Positions 6,349 through 11,086 of a stretch of 11,086 nt of DNA are shown in pieces. The number at the start of each line of letters is the position of its first letter. Positions within the stretch are counted from its first letter, which is position 1. The translations under genes were made by a program, and so were the position numbers. The notes beneath the pieces were generated by a model. The model had not been told where the DNA came from, did no database searches, and saw only the letters and a program-made list of their open reading frames with translations. Source of the stretch: UPXZ01 sp964541615 (lineage in GTDB: Bacteria; Bacteroidota; Bacteroidia; Bacteroidales; Paludibacteraceae); assembly GCA_964541615.1 (NCBI GenBank), contig CAZIRA010000089.1, positions 1 to 11,086 on the forward strand, in the 5' to 3' direction.

Positions 6349-8094
6349 TTACTCCTTAATGATTTTTCCGGATGAAGTTGCTCCATTGATTTTATTACGA
6401 ATAATACCTAAATAGATTCCCTTAGGCAACTCCTTAACATTCAACACATTATTGCCTTCTGCAAGTTTTGTTCGCATCACCACTTTACCCTGCAAATTGG
6501 TAAGTGTCCATTCATCATTACCTGCTGAATGAATGCTTACATAATCTGTACACGGATTGGGGAAAACACTCAGCGACCCGTTATTGTTACCGAAACCTAT
6601 AGTTTCCAAAGATGTTTCAGCATCTTTGAGCCTGTACAAATTCGTGTTATTCCCGTTTTTAGCAACAAAATACAACACATTTTCGAGGACGAAAAATGAG
6701 CGGGGATTAGAAGATAGTTTATAAGGAGGATTGTAGAATGTTACTTCACCGGGATAGATATCATGAAGCATCTTGGTGTTTTCAGCTGTCCCATCAGAAC
6801 TCCAAAGCTCAACATTGGAATACAGAAAACCGTTTTTGCTCTCATATTGGGGAAAATACAACGAATTTTGGTACAGACCAAAACTACTTGCGGATGCACT
6901 TTCCTCTAAAAGCGTTTTTGTACCCGAAAAAGTGCCGTCGGAGTATCCAAGTTTAAACTTTGCATTGGTTCCCAAATTGTAGTCCCAGTACAAAATATAA
7001 ACGAAGCCATTTCCAAGCTCAATTTTATTTGGTAAAAAATTGGATTCATCTCTTATTTTTCGGGTGTTTCCGGGAGTAAAATCGGTTGCCCACACTTCGG
7101 CTGAACTGACTGCAGCTGTCGGCTGAAGTGTGAAATAGACCTGTTTGCCATCATTTGCCATATCAATACCTGTCAAATAGTATGTTTTTTTGCCGGTTGT
7201 TCCCGGAAGTCCCGCGAATGGTTTTGTACCGGCATCAGTACCATCGCTTTCCCAAAGCCCGTAATTTTCATTCACGGTATTGGCCCAGAACAGCATTTTG
7301 CCGTTCAGCGGTTCACTGGTGTTCGAACTCATATAGAACAACCCGGAATTTACTTTTTTGGTTCCGGAGTTTGTTCCGTCGGTTTCATAAAGATGCCCTC
7401 CCGGATCGATGGAATTTTGCGGACGGGCACCAAAATAGTATTTGCCGTTCATTCGGGTTCCAAAAAACACACCACCGTACACTTTTCCGCCACCATTGTC
7501 GAGTAAAGGTTTGGTACCTGCTGCCGTACCATCCGAAACCCACATAATAAGTGTATTACCGGGATTTTCCGAATCGTAACCATTGAATATCAGTTTATTA
7601 CCAATGCTGTTTTGGTATTTATGGTATGTCCCGCCACTTTCACCGGATAGCACAAAGGCAGACCTGCTGGTTCCCGTATAACGATAAGAGGCTAATTTGA
7701 TTGTACCTTCGGTTGTACCATCTGAAGTCCACAATTCTGTAATGGCATCCAGAGGAGCTGTGGTCCCGAACCGAAAGGAACTGCGTGTGAAAAAAAGTTT
7801 TTCGGAAGTTTGGTTAAAATTCGAAATGGAAATTCCCGAAGCTGTTTCGCCTTCGGGATATACCGGACCAAAATCTTTCACCAGAGTAATTGTGTTGCCG
7901 TCGGTTTTATAGAGTTGACTGCTTGTAGTGCTCCCTTGTCCGAAATAAAACACATGACCCTGGTAATAATTATCTTCACGGATTTGCTCCTGTTTCAGTT
8001 CGTTGGCAGCAGTAAAAGTTGTGACTAAAGTAAGCTGAGCAAACACACTTGTGCTCAGAAAAACGGCAATTGCAATCAGGTAATTTTTTTTCAT
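6349..8094 (-). CDS. Secreted ELWxxDGT-repeat protein with T9SS type A sorting domain
   Basis: The 581-residue product has a Sec signal peptide (about 1-19, cleavage likely after VFA), a repeat region and a C-terminal sorting domain (about 505-581) with SLSVFPNPCTDYVSI, GKVVM and LPKGIYLGII. That tail directs type IX secretion across the outer membrane and often anchoring to the surface. Seven repeats of the ELWxSDGTxxGT kind are visible near 120, 184, 235, 280, 333, 382 and 429, spaced about 45-64 residues apart, plus weaker ones near 60 and 484. The regular spacing suggests a beta-propeller-like fold; this is inference. No catalytic motif is recognised, so binding or adhesion is possible but unproven. 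It is a single-gene unit with its own promoter. A 19-base palindrome (6327-6345) follows the stop but has no T run. Confidence 0.92.
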   Translation of the reverse strand: MKKNYLIAIAVFLSTSVFAQLTLVTTFTAANELKQEQIREDNYYQGHVFYFGQGSTTSSQLYKTDGNTITLVKDFGPVYPEGETASGISISNFNQTSEKLFFTRSSFRFGTTAPLDAITELWTSDGTTEGTIKLASYRYTGTSRSAFVLSGESGGTYHKYQNSIGNKLIFNGYDSENPGNTLIMWVSDGTAAGTKPLLDNGGGKVYGGVFFGTRMNGKYYFGARPQNSIDPGGHLYETDGTNSGTKKVNSGLFYMSSNTSEPLNGKMLFWANTVNENYGLWESDGTDAGTKPFAGLPGTTGKKTYYLTGIDMANDGKQVYFTLQPTAAVSSAEVWATDFTPGNTRKIRDESNFLPNKIELGNGFVYILYWDYNLGTNAKFKLGYSDGTFSGTKTLLEESASASSFGLYQNSLYFPQYESKNGFLYSNVELWSSDGTAENTKMLHDIYPGEVTFYNPPYKLSSNPRSFFVLENVLYFVAKNGNNTNLYRLKDAETSLETIGFGNNNGSLSVFPNPCTDYVSIHSAGNDEWTLTNLQGKVVMRTKLAEGNNVLNVKELPKGIYLGIIRNKINGATSSGKIIKE

Positions 8095-8134
8095 TGTAAT
8101 TCACATTAAGTTACGATTTTATTTCAATTTATCG

Positions 8135-8153
8135 ATTGCAAATTTATTGCAAT
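8135..8153. promoter_or_regulatory. Palindrome over the -7 box, possible operator
   Basis: ATTGCAA (8135-8141) and TTGCAAT (8147-8153) form a perfect 7-bp inverted repeat around ATTTA. Because TTGCAA is itself palindromic, ATTGCAA also repeats directly 11 bases apart, one helical turn. It covers the predicted -7 box and start point, where a bound repressor would block transcription. The region is A/T-rich, so chance is possible. Confidence 0.35.
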
Positions 8154-8170
8154 ATTAAAATGAAAACAAT
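8139..8170 (-). promoter_or_regulatory. Promoter of the ELWxxDGT/T9SS gene
   Basis: Read on the minus strand, ATTG (8170-8167, one mismatch from TTTG) is followed after 20 bases by TAAATTTG (8146-8139), a perfect match to TAnnTTTG. The start of transcription would be near 8135, about 40 bases before the ATG at 8094. Confidence 0.65.
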
Positions 8171-8187
8171 ACCCAATAATGGGTATT
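8168..8187 (-). terminator. Possible weak terminator or hairpin after the aminotransferase gene
   Basis: AATACCC (8168-8174) pairs with GGGTATT (8181-8187) around six bases; on the minus strand a GTTTT stretch follows. It is placed where the aminotransferase transcript should end, but the T run is short. GGGTA could instead pair with TACCC at 8201-8205, giving two exclusive hairpins. Confidence 0.35.
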
Positions 8188-8244
8188 TTCGAATGAAATT
8201 TACCCTTATTTTTAAACAAAAAACTCTGCCCAATTTTAAAAATC

Positions 8245-8344
8245 NNNNNNNNNNNNNNNNNNNNNNNNNNNNNNNNNNNNNNNNNNNNNNNNNNNNNNNN
8301 NNNNNNNNNNNNNNNNNNNNNNNNNNNNNNNNNNNNNNNNNNNN
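8245..8344. other. Assembly gap (100 N)
   Basis: A second run of exactly 100 Ns, presumably of unknown true size. It removes the last few codons of the aminotransferase. The bases 8206-8244 before it hold no recognisable feature. Confidence 0.97.
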
Positions 8345-9520
8345 CGCCTCCTTAATTCTCGTAAACGCTTCCACCAATTTCTCATCGGAAGTAGCGTATG
8401 ACATGCGGATACAGTTTGGCGCTCCGAAATCTGTTCCTCCCACGCAGGCTACGTGCGCTTCGGCAAGCAGAAAGAGTGCCAGGTCTTCGGGATTGTTGAC
8501 GGTGGTTCCGTTGTAGGATTTTCCGAAATAGGCACTGCAATCGGGGAATATGTAAAATGCTCCTTTGGGCTCATTTACTTTTAGTCCGGGAATTTCACGG
8601 GCCATTTTCACCACCAGGTTTTTGCGGCGTTCGAATGCCACACGCATATCAGCCACACACTGCTGGTCGCCGGTATAAGCGGCTTCGGCAGCTTTCTGGG
8701 CAATAGTACAGGGATTGGAAGTGTACTGGCCCTGAAGCGTATTGCATGCATCAGCAATCCATTTCGGTGCGGCTATCCATCCGAGTCGCCATCCGGTCAT
8801 GGCATATCCTTTCGAAACTCCGTTTACAATCACCGTACGCTCGAAAACTTCCGGAAATTCGGCAATGCTCACGTGTTTGTCCAGGTAGTTGATGTGCTCG
8901 TAGATTTCATCGGAAAGGATGATGATTTCGGGATATTTTGCCAAAACATCAGCCAACCCTTTCAACTCCTCACGCGTGTACACGCTTCCGGTGGGGTTGG
9001 AGGGCGAGCAGAGCATGATCACTTTTGTCTTTGGAGTGATGGCAGCTTCCAGTTGCTCGGGCGTGATTTTGAAATCGCTTTCAATATCAGAATAAATAAT
9101 CACCGGAGTTCCGTCGGCTATTTTCACCATTTCGGGATAGCTCACCCAAAACGGCGCTGGTATCAGCACTTCGTCGCCTTTGCCTACAACGGCCATCAGC
9201 ACATTGCAAAGCGACTGTTTGGCACCGTTGGAACAAACAATCTGTGCGGGCGTGTAAGTGAGTCCGTTTTCGTTTTTTAGTTTTTCGGCAATGGCTTTAC
9301 GCAATTCCAGAAAGCCCACTACGGGCGAATAAAACGAAAAATTATCCTCAATTGCTTTTTTGGCTGCTTCTTTGATGTGGTCGGGCGTGTTGAAATCGGG
9401 TTCACCCACGCTGAGACTGATTACATCGACTCCCTGAGCTTTCAGCTCGTTGCTTTTTTGTGCCATTGCAAATGTGGCAGATGGCGACAGCGACGCCAAT
9501 CGTTCGGATACTCCAGGCAT
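8345..9520 (-). CDS. PLP-dependent aminotransferase, aspartate aminotransferase (aspC-like) family (3' end in gap)
   Basis: A fold-type I, class I/II aminotransferase of the Thermus-like aspartate aminotransferase subgroup, moving the amino group of aspartate or a related amino acid to 2-oxoglutarate. 392 residues are visible against about 397-400 expected, so only a few C-terminal residues fall in the gap. Landmarks are SLSVGEPDFNTPDHI (35-49), SNGAKQSL (97-104), SPSNPTG (172-178) with N175, SDEIYEHI (203-210) with D204 and Y207 binding PLP, Schiff-base K237 in NGVSKGYAMTGWRLGW, and substrate-carboxylate R372 in CIRMSYA. The ATG at 9520 gives the typical Bacteroidales start LSPSATFAMAQKS (residues 11-23). 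Exact substrate preference cannot be told from sequence. Confidence 0.95.
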
Positions 9521-9569
9521 AATAATTTCTATTTTTAAGTTTTAAAGTATTTTTGTCAATATTTTTGTG

Positions 9570-9577
9570 CAAATTTA
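9570..9577 (-). promoter_or_regulatory. Candidate -7 box of the aminotransferase gene
   Basis: TAAATTTG on the minus strand matches TAnnTTTG perfectly and lies about 50 bases before the ATG. No convincing TTTG stands 19-21 bases further upstream, so support is moderate. Confidence 0.45.
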
Positions 9578-9635
9578 ATCATAATTATTTAATCAGCATC
9601 GTTTTGCAATCAAATAACTACATATTTTCGTAATT

Positions 9636-10469
9636 TTACTGTGTTTTTGTCATTTTCAACTGTTTCAATCGTTCCTGTATCAATTCTCTTGCCGAATGAT
9701 ATCCCAGTTCGTATATTTCGCGGCTTTTTTCGGTTTCAAACGTATCGTAATTTCCCATATCCACCGGCTCAATCAGGAAGTCGCACATGGCTTTATCGGC
9801 TATGATATTGGCCTTGAACATAAAGTTATAAGTGCGCATGGCGATATTGAGAATGGATTTTTTGTACTCGGTAACTACCAGCGGACTGGCATTGATCCCG
9901 ATTAAATATTCGCATTCATCCCGAATTATGCTCACCGGAAAATTCTTAAAAACACCGCCATCCACGTAGTTTTCACTGTTGATTTTCCTGGGTGGAAAAA
10001 GGATGGGAACGGTAGTGGAAGCCATAATCACAGGAAGCAATTTTCCACTTGAAAATGTAACACTTTCGCCTCTGTCTAAATTAGTGGCCACGATTTTCAG
10101 CGGTATTTTCAAATCCTCAAATGTTTTAGCCCGCAATTTACTCCCAAGGTACTTTTCAAATCGTTCTGTACGAAAAAAACCACCGTCGGGCACTTGCAGT
10201 TTCGTCATTTTCCGGAATTCCACATGTTCAAAAATCTCAGCAATCTCATCCGGCGAATGTCCGTCGGCATATAATGCACCTACAATGGCACCGGCACTCA
10301 CTCCCGAAATAATGTCGGGCTTAACACCTGCCTCTTCGAGCGCTTTCAACACGCCCGCATGACACATTCCCTTAATCCCGCCGCCACTCAAAGCTATACC
10401 GATTTTGTATGGTTTGGGTGAAAATGCAGATTCGATAAATGCGTTTAAAGGGTTGGAAAACTTGTTCAT
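9636..10469 (-). CDS. Patatin-like phospholipase family protein (RssA-like)
   Basis: A likely cytoplasmic or membrane-associated acyl hydrolase using a Ser-Asp dyad. With the ATG at 10469 the product has 277 residues. It shows the oxyanion-hole motif GGGIKG (29-34), nucleophile elbow GVSAG with S58, the segment ASTTVPILFPP (150-160) and the dyad Asp D170 in VDGGVFKNFP. All catalytic residues are present, and length fits short bacterial patatins. There is no signal peptide or beta-barrel domain, unlike the larger outer-membrane patatins of this phylum. A TTG two codons upstream (10475) could also open the frame, but the ATG is preferred. The natural lipid substrate is unknown. It lies 115 bases upstream of the aminotransferase and diverges from the DUF456 gene. 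Confidence 0.93.
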   Translation of the reverse strand: MNKFSNPLNAFIESAFSPKPYKIGIALSGGGIKGMCHAGVLKALEEAGVKPDIISGVSAGAIVGALYADGHSPDEIAEIFEHVEFRKMTKLQVPDGGFFRTERFEKYLGSKLRAKTFEDLKIPLKIVATNLDRGESVTFSSGKLLPVIMASTTVPILFPPRKINSENYVDGGVFKNFPVSIIRDECEYLIGINASPLVVTEYKKSILNIAMRTYNFMFKANIIADKAMCDFLIEPVDMGNYDTFETEKSREIYELGYHSARELIQERLKQLKMTKTQ

Positions 10470-10497
10470 AGTCAAAAATGAAATTCTATTTCTTCCA

Positions 10498-10505
10498 CAA
10501 AATTA
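10498..10505 (-). promoter_or_regulatory. Candidate -7 box of the patatin gene
   Basis: TAATTTTG on the minus strand matches TAnnTTTG and would start transcription about 25 bases before the ATG at 10469. The -33 box is weak (ACTG at 10530-10527, spacing 21). Confidence 0.45.
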
Positions 10506-10537
10506 CGGTTTTTTCTTTTAATAAAACAGTTTATTTG

Positions 10538-10545
10538 TATCTTTG
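10538..10545 (+). promoter_or_regulatory. Candidate -7 box of the DUF456 gene
   Basis: TATCTTTG matches TAnnTTTG perfectly. No good TTTG lies 20 bases upstream. Transcription would begin near 10549, about 80 bases before the favoured ATG. It faces away from the patatin promoter 32 bases to the left. Confidence 0.5.
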
Positions 10546-10631
10546 TGTAACAGATGGCAGATTTCGAAAGTCATATATTGGTTTATTTTGAAAATCAGAA
10601 AACGTCGTTTGACAAAGTTAAAGAAACTTAT

Positions 10632-11086
10632 ATGGATACAATTCTCATTATACTGGCATTTGCCTGCATCATCGTTGGGATAATCGGATCGGTTTTGCCT
10701 GTTCTACCCGGCGTTCCGCTTAGTTACGGCGGCATTTTACTCATGCATTTCACCGATAAAGTACAGTTTTCTCTTCAGTTTCTTATATTTTGGGCGGTGC
10801 TGGTTATCCTGGTGCAACTGCTTGATTACTACGTCCCGATCTGGGGAACCAAAAAATTCGGAGGAAGCAAGCGCGGCATTTGGGGCTGTGCCATTGGAAT
10901 GGTGGTCGGGCTGTTCTTCGGTCCGTGGGGCATTGTGCTCGGACCTTTCGTGGGCGCCATTGCAGGCGAACTTTCCGGCGGAAAACAGACGCAGGCTGCC
11001 ATCAAAGCAGGATTTGGATCGTTTATCGGTTTGCTGCTGGGAATCGTTTCAAAGCTGGTTGTTGGAGGATTTTTGCTGTATTATGC
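10632..11086 (+). CDS. DUF456 family integral membrane protein (3' partial)
   Basis: The frame runs off the window after 151 codons; family members have about 160-165 residues, so only the last few are missing. It is a small inner-membrane protein of unknown function, rich in Gly. Hydrophobic segments are seen near residues 3-22, 28-40, 46-64, 82-112 (probably two) and 125-150. Typical family features are VGIIGSVLPVLPGVPLSYGG after the first helix, LLDYYVPIWGTKKFGGSKRG in the middle and GPWGIVLGPFVGAIAGEL later. The ATG at 10632 gives the usual start directly before the first helix. An in-frame ATG at 10554 would add 26 hydrophilic residues, but it lies only about five bases after the predicted transcription start and is less likely. 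It is divergent from the patatin gene. Confidence 0.88.
   Translation, partial: MDTILIILAFACIIVGIIGSVLPVLPGVPLSYGGILLMHFTDKVQFSLQFLIFWAVLVILVQLLDYYVPIWGTKKFGGSKRGIWGCAIGMVVGLFFGPWGIVLGPFVGAIAGELSGGKQTQAAIKAGFGSFIGLLLGIVSKLVVGGFLLYY

Noticed and set aside
8144..8344. Continuation of the aminotransferase frame through the gap to 8144
   Set aside because: The frame is open only because Ns hide the stop; the protein is already near full family length at the gap edge and the sequence beyond is unrelated.
8136..8516. Plus-strand frame running across the second gap
   Set aside because: It spans 100 Ns and lies antisense to the aminotransferase, with no recognisable domain.
9548..9567. Two TATTTTTG boxes on the plus strand (9548-9555 and 9560-9567)
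   Set aside because: They would transcribe antisense into the patatin gene with no plus-strand coding region; likely chance in A/T-rich spacer.
10470..10475. TTG start for the patatin gene at 10475
   Set aside because: An ATG two codons downstream (10469) gives a normal protein, and no feature favours the rare TTG.

Overview
The window looks like a metagenome-style scaffold from a member of the Bacteroidota, most likely Bacteroidales. Four signs support this: predicted promoters of the TTTG-N20-TAnnTTTG type, mostly absent Shine-Dalgarno sequences, a type IX secretion (T9SS) C-terminal sorting domain, and a Bacteroidales-like aminotransferase and UvrB. Two runs of exactly 100 Ns (4862-4961 and 8245-8344) are probably scaffold gaps of unknown true length. 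Each one cuts the end off a gene.

Left part, plus strand (1-1700): the DNA-binding end of an OmpR-type (RprY-like) response regulator closes with a terminator. It is followed by a promoter, a short structured leader and the ribosomal operon rpsF-rpsR-rplI (bS6, bS18, bL9). That operon ends in a strong 16-bp terminator hairpin with a GNRA loop, lying between it and the convergent uvrB.

Middle part, minus strand (1744-5671): uvrB (nucleotide excision repair), then about 350 bp of nested inverted repeats, then a PHP-type HisJ-family phosphatase whose 3' end lies inside the repeat block and whose 5' end is lost in the first gap. Beyond the gap are a LuxR/NarL-type response regulator and, directly upstream, a signal peptide plus TPR protein. 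That protein looks like the front of a TPR sensor histidine kinase with its membrane and kinase parts missing.

Right part (6349-11086): a secreted ELWxxDGT-repeat protein with a T9SS sorting tail, a PLP-dependent aspartate-type aminotransferase (C-terminus in the second gap) and a patatin-like phospholipase, all on the minus strand. A DUF456 membrane protein diverges from the patatin gene and runs off the right edge.

No complete new defence or mobile system is visible. The most unusual points are the composite palindromic repeat block that supplies the 3' end of the PHP gene, the kinase-less two-component locus, and the clear Shine-Dalgarno sequences in front of rpsR and rplI.
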